The notes under the pieces: generated by a model
What the model was told of the DNA's origin: nothing
The model's database searches: none
The model's input: the letters and a program-made list of their open reading frames with translations, nothing else
Part shown: positions 25,127 to 33,170 of the stretch, piece by piece
Position numbering within the stretch: the first letter of the stretch is position 1
Layout: each line of letters opens with the position of its first letter
Program-made: the position numbers and the translations under genes
NCBI GenBank assembly: GCA_904387055.1
Contig: CAJFKV010000007.1
Location: 1-60,171, forward strand
Reading direction: 5' to 3'
DNA: 60,171 nucleotides
Source: Candidatus Heteroruminococcus faecigallinarum
Lineage (GTDB): Bacteria > Bacillota > Clostridia > Oscillospirales > Ruminococcaceae

Positions 25127-26038
25127 TTAAAGCTTGTAGATCGCTTCCACCTCCGCTAGGGAGGGCATCGACTGCATGGTGCCGGTACGCTGAATGCTTT
25201 GGGATGCTACCGCATTCCCAAACCTCGCCGCTTCAAAAATCGTTTTCCCCTTGGACAGGGCATACGCAACGCCGCCGTTGAAGGAATCCCCTGCGCCGCT
25301 GGTGTCCAGCGGGGTTACCGGGTAGGCGGGTACCATCTCGCTGCAGCTGCCATCGGAAACAAAGGCTCCCCGCTTGCCCAGGGTAATGATCACGTTCTTC
25401 ACACCTTTTTGGTGGAAAAGATGGCTGCATTCCAGGGCATCCCGTTCGGTTTCCACCTGGATGCCGGTGAGCTCCTCCGCCTCATGTTCATTGGGGATCA
25501 ACAGGTAGATTCCTTTGTACATTTCGTCGGGCATGGGACGGGTAGGGGAGGGGTTCACAATGATGGGAATATCGTATTTCTTCGCCTGGGCCGCAAGGTA
25601 TTCGCAGGTGTTCATGGGGATCATGAATTCGGTCATGCATAGGGTGGCTTTCTGCAACAGCGGGAGATTTTTTTCCACATATTGAGGTGTAACCTGCCCG
25701 TTGGCCCCTTCGATGATGATGATTCGGTTGTCGCCCGTTTCGTTGACCATGATATACCCGGATCCGCAGTATTCGCCTTCCGCCGCTTCCACATACTGGG
25801 TGTCCACATTGGCCCATTTCAGATCGTTGAAAACCTTTTCCAGATACCCATCCATCCCGCCGTATTTACTCAGCAAAACGCCGTGGGCGCCCAGCCGGGC
25901 GGCTGCCGCAATCTGGTTGGAGGCTTTTCCTCCAGCCATGATGGTTACCTGCTTGCCATACATCGTTTCCCCGTCGTATGGCATCCGCTTGCTGTGAATG
26001 ATGTAATCGACATTGATACTGCCAACAGCCAAAATCAT
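25127..26038 (-). CDS. PfkB-family carbohydrate kinase (ribokinase-like)
   Basis: 303 residues. Family signature 1 is GGKASNQIAAAARLGAHG (about 37-54); signature 2, with the catalytic base, is DTSGAGDSFNGGVAYAL (about 245-261). The N-terminal strand ILAVGSINVDY is typical of ribokinase. NPSPTRPMP and LLIPNEHEAEELTG also fit. The ATG at 26038 is chosen because AAAGGAG precedes it; an upstream in-frame start would be out of family register. It most likely phosphorylates the sugar brought in by the ribose-type ABC importer upstream. Ribose itself is possible, but the extra PHP and DUF1349 genes suggest another pentose, hexose or nucleoside. Confidence 0.92.
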   Translation of the reverse strand: MILAVGSINVDYIIHSKRMPYDGETMYGKQVTIMAGGKASNQIAAAARLGAHGVLLSKYGGMDGYLEKVFNDLKWANVDTQYVEAAEGEYCGSGYIMVNETGDNRIIIIEGANGQVTPQYVEKNLPLLQKATLCMTEFMIPMNTCEYLAAQAKKYDIPIIVNPSPTRPMPDEMYKGIYLLIPNEHEAEELTGIQVETERDALECSHLFHQKGVKNVIITLGKRGAFVSDGSCSEMVPAYPVTPLDTSGAGDSFNGGVAYALSKGKTIFEAARFGNAVASQSIQRTGTMQSMPSLAEVEAIYKL

Positions 26039-26321
26039 GGTTTCGTCTCCTTTATTCATTGATTCCATGGGGGATCCCTGTGGAGGATAACAAACAACGC
26101 TGGTTTCCTCAGGTTCTTCTGTTGGTCCTTCGAAAAAAGCGATGCCGTCAATTTGTCCCTCCCGTGTTTATGCAATTTGGTAGAAATTTTATTAATTTTA
26201 CTATTTGTTGTATCTTTGTGGCAGTGGATTATCCAATTGATTCGGGAGAGTTGCTCCTTTCAAACCCACACGGGATAACATCCGTCCCCCATCCACCGTG
26301 TTTGGCCCGACCGAAAAACCG

Positions 26322-27308
26322 TTAATTCTTCTGGGCGTTGGACAAGTACTGGGTAATGAATACAAAGACGACTAGTACAATACCCTTAATCATATCCTGA
26401 GAGTATACGTCCAAGCCGATGAGGTTCATAATGTTGATCAAGGATGCCATAATAAACGCCCCAACGAATGTCCCGTATACGTTTCCTTCCCCACCGGAAA
26501 GGCTGGCGCCCCCCACGATAACGGCCGCGATGGAATCGATCTGGTAGCTGGCGGTAGAGGAAGTGGGGTTGATTCTCCCCATCCGGAACTCGATGATAAT
26601 GGCCGCAATTCCGCACAATAGGCCCGACAAGGCATATACCATAAATCGGATGCGCTGGACATTGACGCCGGAAAGGTAACCCGCCGTCCCATTTGCACCG
26701 GTTGTATAGACATTTTTGCCGAACGTGGTGGAACTGAGGACAAAGATGATCAGGGCCGAAATCAGAATCCAGGCAGCGGTGGGAAGAAAACGGGAAACCG
26801 AACTGGTCAGATGGAAGGTATCGGTCATCCACTCCACCATTTTTTCAAATTTCAGATTGGAAGCGCCGCTGATGACCAGAGCAGCCGACTGATAGATCAG
26901 ATAGGTGGCCAGTGTCATCATAAAGGGAGGAATTTTTGTTTTGGATGCCAGCAGACCATTGATAGAGCCGCACAAGGTGGTGACAAGCAGGGTGGCGACG
27001 ATGACAACAGGCATGGGGATGTTGGCGGAGCTGTTCATCATCAGGGCGGATACCGCCAATCCAAAGGCCAAAATACCACTTACGCTCAGATCAATTGCCC
27101 CTGTCAGAATCACCAGCATCTGGCCCAGGGAAACAATTCCCACCATGGCAGCCCGCTCGCCCACGTTAAGCAGGTTGTTGCCGGACAAAAAGGTTCCGCC
27201 GGTGATGGTAACGCCAATTACCACCAGGGCCACAGCGGTGATAATGACTGCATACTTTCGGACAAGCTCCATGGAGGAGAAGCGGTCCTGTCTTTCAAGC
27301 GGACTCAT
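26322..27308 (-). CDS. Ribose-type (CUT2) ABC transporter permease, second copy
   Basis: 328 residues with about eight to ten hydrophobic segments. RbsC-family signs are VSLGQMLVILTGAIDLSVSG, NGLLASKTKIPPFMMTLAT, YTTGANGTAGYLSGVNVQRI and the C-terminal GGASLSGGEGNVYGTFVGA. The ATG overlaps the previous permease stop (ATGA at 27305-27308), so the two permeases are co-translated and probably form a heterodimer. The 283 bp between its stop and the kinase gene (26039-26321) carry no gene and no clear terminator. Confidence 0.93.
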   Translation of the reverse strand: MSPLERQDRFSSMELVRKYAVIITAVALVVIGVTITGGTFLSGNNLLNVGERAAMVGIVSLGQMLVILTGAIDLSVSGILAFGLAVSALMMNSSANIPMPVVIVATLLVTTLCGSINGLLASKTKIPPFMMTLATYLIYQSAALVISGASNLKFEKMVEWMTDTFHLTSSVSRFLPTAAWILISALIIFVLSSTTFGKNVYTTGANGTAGYLSGVNVQRIRFMVYALSGLLCGIAAIIIEFRMGRINPTSSTASYQIDSIAAVIVGGASLSGGEGNVYGTFVGAFIMASLINIMNLIGLDVYSQDMIKGIVLVVFVFITQYLSNAQKN

Positions 27309-28276
27309 TTTGCTTGTTCACCTTCTTTCGACGTATTGATAAGCAGCACAATGATTAAAATCGTGCCGATGATGATGCCTTCGATATACCCGGAAATGCT
27401 GGACAACCCGCTGAACACGACCAATTTGTTCAGCAGACGAAGAATTGCCACACCAATCAGCGTTTGAGCGATTTTTCCTTCGCCTCCGTTCATGGACGTT
27501 CCGCCCATGACCACAGCGGCAATGGTATAGGTTTCATAGTTGTTGGCAGCCGCAGGATAGCCGGAACCAGTGTAGGCAGCGATCAGCAGCCCGGCGATGC
27601 CTGCAAACCCGCCGCAAATGGCATAGGCCTTGATTAAAACGGCGTTGGTATTGGTACCGCTGATAAAGGCGGCGTATTTGTTGGAACCAACCGCATAGAA
27701 TTCCCGCCCAAATCGTAAGGCCCGGAGAACATAGGACAGAAACGCCAGAGCGGCCACCGTAATCAAAAAACTCACCGGGATCACATTTAGGAGTTTTGCT
27801 GTCATAAGGGTGCGGAAGGATTTGATGGACAGAGCAAGGGGCGCGCCCTTCAGCAGCATCTGCCCCAATCCCATGGCCACCCAGGACATTCCCAAGGTGA
27901 CAATCAGGGGAGGAAGCTTTAAGTAGGTCACCAGCAGACCATTCCCTATGCCCAGCGCCGTGCAAACGACAATGGCCAGCACAATCCCCACCAGGACCGT
28001 CAAGGTAGGGTTGCCCAACTCCAAATGCTTCATGGTCATGGCAATGATGACGGTGGAAAGGCCGGCCACAGCGCCTACAGAAAGGTCAATGCCGCCGGTG
28101 AGAAGGACAAAGGTCATGCCCATTCCCAAAAAGCCCATGAAGCTGATCTCGGTAAGAAGACCGTTGATATTAAAGGACGTGAGGAAGGATTTGTTCAGTA
28201 GACCGGTAAGGACAAACATGAGGATTGCTACCAGCAGCAACCCATTATTGGATAGTCTTTTTTTGATCTTTTCCAT
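27305..28276 (-). CDS. Ribose-type (CUT2) ABC transporter permease, first copy
   Basis: 323 residues. The RbsC pattern is clear: MGMTFVLLTGGIDLSVGAVAG, GLLVTYLKLPPLIVTLGM, FYAVGSNKYAAFISGTN and VMGGTSMNGGEGKIAQTLIG. GGAGGTAACT precedes the ATG at 28276; a GTG four codons upstream is less likely. It lies 12 bp after the ATPase gene. Two different permeases rather than one duplicated RbsC subunit is the arrangement of several CUT2 importers. Confidence 0.93.
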   Translation of the reverse strand: MEKIKKRLSNNGLLLVAILMFVLTGLLNKSFLTSFNINGLLTEISFMGFLGMGMTFVLLTGGIDLSVGAVAGLSTVIIAMTMKHLELGNPTLTVLVGIVLAIVVCTALGIGNGLLVTYLKLPPLIVTLGMSWVAMGLGQMLLKGAPLALSIKSFRTLMTAKLLNVIPVSFLITVAALAFLSYVLRALRFGREFYAVGSNKYAAFISGTNTNAVLIKAYAICGGFAGIAGLLIAAYTGSGYPAAANNYETYTIAAVVMGGTSMNGGEGKIAQTLIGVAILRLLNKLVVFSGLSSISGYIEGIIIGTILIIVLLINTSKEGEQAK

Positions 28277-28288
28277 AGTTACCTCCAC

Positions 28289-29788
28289 CTACGAAGCCGC
28301 CGACAGAATGTCTTCCAAGATTTTCTTCTTTGTGGTGTTGGAATCGCCGTTGATATATTCATTGACGATCTTGCCTTGATACATGGTGATAATTCGATCC
28401 GAAAGGGTCATCAGCTCGTCAATGTCGCTGGTGGCGACGATCAGGGTTTTCCCCTTTTGGGCCAGCTCCTTGAACACGGCGTAGAGATCTGACCGCGCCC
28501 CGATGTCGATTCCTTCGGTGGGCTCGATCATAAACAGAACATCCACATCCGTTTCGATCCATCTTGCGATGAGCGCTTTTTGTTGATTGCCACCCGAAAG
28601 GTATTCGATCAGTTGATGGCTTCCACAGCACTTGATCAACAGCTGCTTAATATACTTGGATGCGACCTTTTCCGCCCAAATATCGCTGACCAACCTTTTT
28701 TTTCGCTTGTTGATGGTGGAAATAGTGATGTTATCCTTAATATTGCGGCAGAGCATCAGCCCGGCCTTTTTCCGGTCGTTGGGTACCAGACCGATTCCGC
28801 TGATAATTGCTTGGATAGGAGATCGGGGCTCCACCGGTTTTCCGTTGATTTTGATGGTTCCGCTGGTGATCTTTTCGGCGCCAAAACAACAGCGGCCGAT
28901 GCTGTCTTTGCCGGAGCCCTCCAGCCCTGCGATTCCCAAGATTTCGCCGGTTCTCACCGAGAGGTTGATGTCCTCCAGGTCCTTGCTGTTTAACCCGTTG
29001 ATCTCGATGGCTACGTTGTCTGTAATATGGCTGGCAGCGCTGGCATCCCGCTCATAGAGTTTTGCCTCTCCGGTCATGTGATGAACCAGATCCGCTTTTT
29101 TCAGCTGGTCTACCCCCACCTTGATGACGTTACGCCCATCCCGCAGGATGGTGATCGTGGTCCCGATGCGGTACACTTCGTCCAGGTGGTGGGTAATATA
29201 CACGATTCCCTTTCCTTCTTTTGCTAGTTGTTGTAATGCTTCATAAAGCGCCAGACGCTCGGAATCGTCCAGCGGCGCCGAGGCTTCGTCAATGAGCAGA
29301 ATCTTGCTGTTGGCAATAAGGGCTTTGCAGATGGCAATGACCCCTTGTTCCGAAAGCTTTAAGTTCTTTACAGGAGTCTGCAAATCTATCTCAATGCCGA
29401 ACCTGGCAATGTTTTCTTTTGCAATATTTGTCATCTTTTGGAAATCCAGCTTCTGCTTACTCTTTCCCATATAGAGCTCGTTGCCAAGGAACATATTCTC
29501 AACTGCATTTAGAGAGGGTGCAAGATCCCGGTGTTGCTGGACCGCATAAATTCCACATTCAATAGCCGCCCTGGGGGAGCGAAGTTCAACCAATTTTCCA
29601 TCCACAAGGACCTGGCCGGAATAGTGAGAGTTGATACCTGTCAAGACCTTGATCAGTGTACTTTTACCCGCTCCGTTTTCTCCCAATAGGCAGTTGATTT
29701 CGCCCGGTTCAAGGGTAAAATCCACATCGTGTAAAATCTGGATTCCTGAAAACGAAATATTGATTTTCTTTGCTTCTATTAGCGACAT
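28289..29788 (-). CDS. Ribose-type ABC importer ATPase with two ABC domains
   Basis: 499 residues. The first ABC half has Walker A GENGAGKST (about 36-44), a degenerate signature region NLKLSEQ and Walker B LLIDEASAPLD. The second half has a P-loop-like GLEGSGKDS, signature YLSGGNQQKALIARW and Walker B-like VLFMIEPTEGID. The degenerate features are normal for RbsA/MglA-type proteins. AGAGGTG precedes the ATG at 29788. It drives the two permeases downstream and works with the lipoprotein encoded upstream, importing a monosaccharide or nucleoside-like compound. Confidence 0.95.
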   Translation of the reverse strand: MSLIEAKKINISFSGIQILHDVDFTLEPGEINCLLGENGAGKSTLIKVLTGINSHYSGQVLVDGKLVELRSPRAAIECGIYAVQQHRDLAPSLNAVENMFLGNELYMGKSKQKLDFQKMTNIAKENIARFGIEIDLQTPVKNLKLSEQGVIAICKALIANSKILLIDEASAPLDDSERLALYEALQQLAKEGKGIVYITHHLDEVYRIGTTITILRDGRNVIKVGVDQLKKADLVHHMTGEAKLYERDASAASHITDNVAIEINGLNSKDLEDINLSVRTGEILGIAGLEGSGKDSIGRCCFGAEKITSGTIKINGKPVEPRSPIQAIISGIGLVPNDRKKAGLMLCRNIKDNITISTINKRKKRLVSDIWAEKVASKYIKQLLIKCCGSHQLIEYLSGGNQQKALIARWIETDVDVLFMIEPTEGIDIGARSDLYAVFKELAQKGKTLIVATSDIDELMTLSDRIITMYQGKIVNEYINGDSNTTKKKILEDILSAAS

Positions 29789-29918
29789 CCTATTCACCTC
29801 TTCGTTTTTTCAAGGTCACAATCGAAAACCAATACGTACTTTGTACGGTAGATTTTGAAATTGAAAATTGTTAGGAAATTTCACTCGGGCAAACGAACCG
29901 TGGCAGTATTTGAGAAAA

Positions 29919-29958
29919 CCCGGAGACCAACCCCCACATGTAACGGTTGACCTCCGGG
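29919..29958 (-). terminator. Attenuator-like hairpin between the binding-protein and ATPase genes
   Basis: CCCGGAG with CTCCGGG, plus an inner CAAC/GTTG pairing. It lies in the 231-bp gap after the binding-protein stop. This position is common for a partial stop that keeps binding protein in excess over the membrane parts. Confidence 0.6.
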
Positions 29959-30019
29959 CCAGAACCCTAATAAACAAACAGTTCAACTTGAAATCAGCTA
30001 AAAAAGATAGCGTTAGCTT

Positions 30020-31342
30020 TTATTCATTATTGATCAGGTTAAAGGGATCTTCGGGAATCAACGTGTTCAGGAATTCGGTGCCGCCGCCATCAACCCAGTT
30101 GACAGGGTAGTACTTCTCCCACAGTTCGCCGGTCATGCTAAACACGTCGTACATCCCATAGGTTGCAGGGACAAAAGGATCGCCGGCTTCGGTGCATTTG
30201 TCGGTGAGTTCCTTCAGGGCAGCAGCCTTTTCCTCGGTTTCCGTGGTATACAGCCGCTGAGAAAGAAGCACGAAGGAGGGGATGTCATTGCCGTTCAGAT
30301 ATTGAATGGCGTACTCCAAAGCGGTAATGCCGTAGTAGGGAGGATACTCGACACAGCACTGGGCCTTTCCGGTCAGGACGTAATCTCTCATAAAGGTGGT
30401 GTCGCCATCTGCAGAGACATATACCAGATCGTCGATCCCCTGTACTTCCGCAACATTGATCGCCTGCATGGTGCCGGAATCGAACGAGCAGAACAGACCA
30501 TCCAGTTCATCGCCGTGAGCAGTCATAATGTCCTGGGCAGCCTTATAGGCGGTGTCCACATCCCAGTTGCCATCCACCACCTGGACCATTTTGATGTCGG
30601 GATAGTCCTTGAGGACATGGCGGATACCAGCAGAACGCTGAATACCAGGGGTGGAACCGATGCCGCCGGTGATTTCGGCAACATTGCCGGCAGGCTCCCC
30701 GTTCTTTTCGGTCAGGCCTTTCACCATTTCAATTCCCATGGCCACGCCCAGGCGGAAATTGTCGCCTTCGATATTGGCCACATACATTCCCTCGCCCACG
30801 GTGGCATCAATCGAGCGGTCGATGGTGATATAGGGAATGCCCAAGGACTCGCACATATCCGCCACAGGAGTCAACGGAGCCGACTCATTGGGGCTAAAGA
30901 TGAGGATATCCGGATTCTGGGCAAGAAGGGACTGGATGTCCTGCAGCTGCTTGGCGCTGTCCGCCCCGGAATTGGCGTAGATAAATTCACAGCCAAACTC
31001 CTCTTTCAAGTATTCCCCGCATTCCACAAATTCATTGAAGAACGCGGCGCGCCAGTCGTTGGACATATCGCCATTGGAGAAGGCGATCTTATATTTCTTA
31101 AGGGGTTTTGCACCGATGTTTTCAAGTCCGGGAAGCTGCTCGCTTGTGTAGGATTCGGGGGTCAGGGAAACACCATCGGGAGCATCTTCTCTTTCTTCAA
31201 CGGTTCGTACACCGGAGCTTTCGCTGGTGGAGGAGGAGCCGCCGCTAGGGGCTGCGTCCGAAGATTCCGTGGATGTTCCGCAACCGACCAAAAGGGCCAT
31301 GACCATTGTAATGGAAATCAATGTAGACCAAAACTTTTTCAT
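30020..31342 (-). CDS. CUT2 ABC transporter sugar-binding lipoprotein, long form
   Basis: 440 residues. A lipoprotein signal (MKKFWSTLISITMVMALLVG then Cys21) and a Ser/Glu-rich linker to about residue 80 precede a periplasmic-binding fold of the RbsB type: YKIAFSNGDMSNDWRAAFF, QLQDIQSLLAQNPDILIFSP, IPYITIDRSID, AEITGGIGSTPGIQRSAGIR and DGLFCSFDSGTMQAINVAE. It is about 100 residues longer than RbsB. The extra length lies in the linker and in a C-terminal extension after about 390 (VPATYGMYDVFSMTGELWEK). The upstream MFS gene is 61 bp away. It is displayed outside the membrane and delivers the sugar to the importer. Confidence 0.94.
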   Translation of the reverse strand: MKKFWSTLISITMVMALLVGCGTSTESSDAAPSGGSSSTSESSGVRTVEEREDAPDGVSLTPESYTSEQLPGLENIGAKPLKKYKIAFSNGDMSNDWRAAFFNEFVECGEYLKEEFGCEFIYANSGADSAKQLQDIQSLLAQNPDILIFSPNESAPLTPVADMCESLGIPYITIDRSIDATVGEGMYVANIEGDNFRLGVAMGIEMVKGLTEKNGEPAGNVAEITGGIGSTPGIQRSAGIRHVLKDYPDIKMVQVVDGNWDVDTAYKAAQDIMTAHGDELDGLFCSFDSGTMQAINVAEVQGIDDLVYVSADGDTTFMRDYVLTGKAQCCVEYPPYYGITALEYAIQYLNGNDIPSFVLLSQRLYTTETEEKAAALKELTDKCTEAGDPFVPATYGMYDVFSMTGELWEKYYPVNWVDGGGTEFLNTLIPEDPFNLINNE

Positions 31343-31402
31343 TTTTTCTCTCCTTTTTCTTCCGTTTCAATTTTGTAACAGCTGACCGGACGATTTTGGT
31401 TA

Positions 31403-32581
31403 TCACCTCCCCGCCCTTTCGTTGGATCTTTTGGAAATTGTATGGATAGCAATAGGAATAACCAATAGCAGTACGACTGGAAGCAGCATGGAGATCCGTT
31501 CATTGGTATATTGGGAAATAATCCCCATCACATACGGAACAACGGTCATTCCAACACCGCCCGCCGCGGTCAAAACCGCAAATACGACTCCACTGCTTCG
31601 GTCGCACAGTTGGGAACCATACGCCACTAGGGTGGGCCACTGGGCCGAGTAGCTCAGCCCCATGGCAAAAACGGAAAACCAGATCATCTCTTCCAAGGTA
31701 GCGACGGCGATTCCCAGCGTAACCACCACTGATATTCCCGAAAGAAACAGGATGATCTTGGACGTGGGAAAACGCTGGGATAAAAAGCCCACTGCTAGGC
31801 GTCCCACGACAACCATCCCCCAGAACAACCCCAGACACGCATTGGAGGCCAGGTCGGAAAAGCCAATTACATTTTTCATGTAGGTGGTAATCCATCCCCA
31901 TACCCCGACTTCGGCGCCGGTATAACAAAACATGCAGAGGCAGACTACCAAGAAAGGCCCATTCTTTCCCAGATTTCGAACGTCTTCCAAGGAGAATGCC
32001 GCCTTTTCCCGGCTCTCCTGGTAAGGCGTCTTCCAAAAGAACACCAGCAGAAGGAGATAAAAGATTGCCGAAATCTGATACAGCAGTTTCCAAGAATATC
32101 CCGCCCCCAAAACATACGCCATCAAAATCGGGAAGGCCAGTGCCCCAATACCAAAGAATGCCTGCAAGATGTTGATGTGCAGGGCGGCGTCACCTTGGGC
32201 GATGTCCGACATCATGGACACTGTTAAGCTCTCAAGAATCCCCAGGCCCCCTCCTATCAAAAACAGGCCCAGCAATAATACAAAAAAATTGTGTATAAAC
32301 GTGAGGATTAACAAGGCCGCAGGAACCATGGAGAGGGACAGGATCAGCATCGCTTTTTTGGAAAAATAGTCGGCGCCAATCCCTCCTACAAGGGTAAATA
32401 TGGTAAAGCCCATAAATTGAAACATCAACAAAGTCCCTTGCTGGATCGTCGTCAGGCCATATTCCCGTTGGAATTGTTCCAACATGGGGGAGATTGCCAC
32501 CATAATGGCAGCACATGCCAACATCATCATACAGAGGATCGTACGACGCCGGATTGTCAATTTCCTCACCGCTATTGGCAC
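31403..32581 (-). CDS. Major facilitator superfamily transporter
   Basis: 392 residues and about 12 predicted helices. MFS features are GGIGADYFSKKAMLIL between helices 2 and 3 (the GxxxDRxGRR loop region), GGGLGILESLTVSMMSDIAQ and the mid-protein loop FWKTPYQESREKAAFS. The start is probably the GTG at 32581 with AAGG upstream; other GTG or TTG starts nearby cannot be excluded. It is the first gene of the minus-strand cluster. Having an MFS carrier as well as an ABC importer in one cluster suggests either two substrates or export of a product. Confidence 0.88.
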   Translation of the reverse strand: MPIAVRKLTIRRRTILCMMMLACAAIMVAISPMLEQFQREYGLTTIQQGTLLMFQFMGFTIFTLVGGIGADYFSKKAMLILSLSMVPAALLILTFIHNFFVLLLGLFLIGGGLGILESLTVSMMSDIAQGDAALHINILQAFFGIGALAFPILMAYVLGAGYSWKLLYQISAIFYLLLLVFFWKTPYQESREKAAFSLEDVRNLGKNGPFLVVCLCMFCYTGAEVGVWGWITTYMKNVIGFSDLASNACLGLFWGMVVVGRLAVGFLSQRFPTSKIILFLSGISVVVTLGIAVATLEEMIWFSVFAMGLSYSAQWPTLVAYGSQLCDRSSGVVFAVLTAAGGVGMTVVPYVMGIISQYTNERISMLLPVVLLLVIPIAIHTISKRSNERAGR

Positions 32582-33077
32582 TTGTGTGCCTTTTTATAAA
32601 ATATGTTCCTGTGATGGTTGTATTCTCTCAAAAAAATTGAACAATGTAAATTGACAAAAACACCAAAAATATAGTAAAAATTTCTTCAAAGTCCTTTTTT
32701 GGTTGATTTGAAGCCGAATTATGACAAGAATTTGGATTCTTTTTTCACTCAAAATAGATGCCCCCACTCTTCGGCTATGGTATGTTCTGCCCGTTGGGAA
32801 TTCAGCGGACAAGCGGGTTTCTGGCCGCTTTGATGTTCGTTTTTCTAATGCAAACCCATTATGGTGAAAAACAGGCGGCAAAGCAAATGAAAAGATTTTC
32901 TTTGCCGGTTGCGTTGCACTGGATATGAATATTTTTGCATTTAAATGGAAACCCAAAGGCGTTGTGTTTTCCTTACCAAGAAATCTATTTTCGGGCAATG
33001 GAAGGGAAATTGCGGGATGCCAGATCCCAGAGGGGGACGGCCGCGGTTGTATTTAGAAAATATTATTAGGCACATTA
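32582..33077. other. Divergent intergenic region between the MFS and glycyl radical enzyme genes
   Basis: About 500 bp of mixed AT-rich DNA with no convincing gene. A minus-strand reading frame at 32594-32998 lacks a ribosome site and any recognisable pattern. A weak minus-strand promoter for the MFS gene may lie near 32615-32650. The region is large for a simple divergent promoter and could hold further regulator sites. Confidence 0.5.
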
Positions 33078-33106
33078 TTGACATAAAGGAAATTATGTGC
33101 TATTCT
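33070..33106 (+). promoter_or_regulatory. Promoter and overlapping inverted repeat of the glycyl radical enzyme gene
   Basis: TTGACA (33078-33083), a 17-bp spacer and TATTCT (33101-33106) lie 65 bp upstream of the ATG. An inverted repeat, GCACATTATT (33070-33079) with AATTATGTGC (33091-33100; 8 of 10 pairs), spans the -35 box and spacer, a good position for a repressor. Confidence 0.65.
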
Positions 33107-33170
33107 CAAAGCACGGCAATAGGAAAACAGGGTCGGATTCCAAACACTTGTCAAGCAACGGAGGGATACA

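Noticed and set aside
32594-32998. 134-residue minus-strand reading frame in the divergent region
   Set aside because: No ribosome site, no recognisable pattern, and it overlaps the expected promoter region of the MFS gene.
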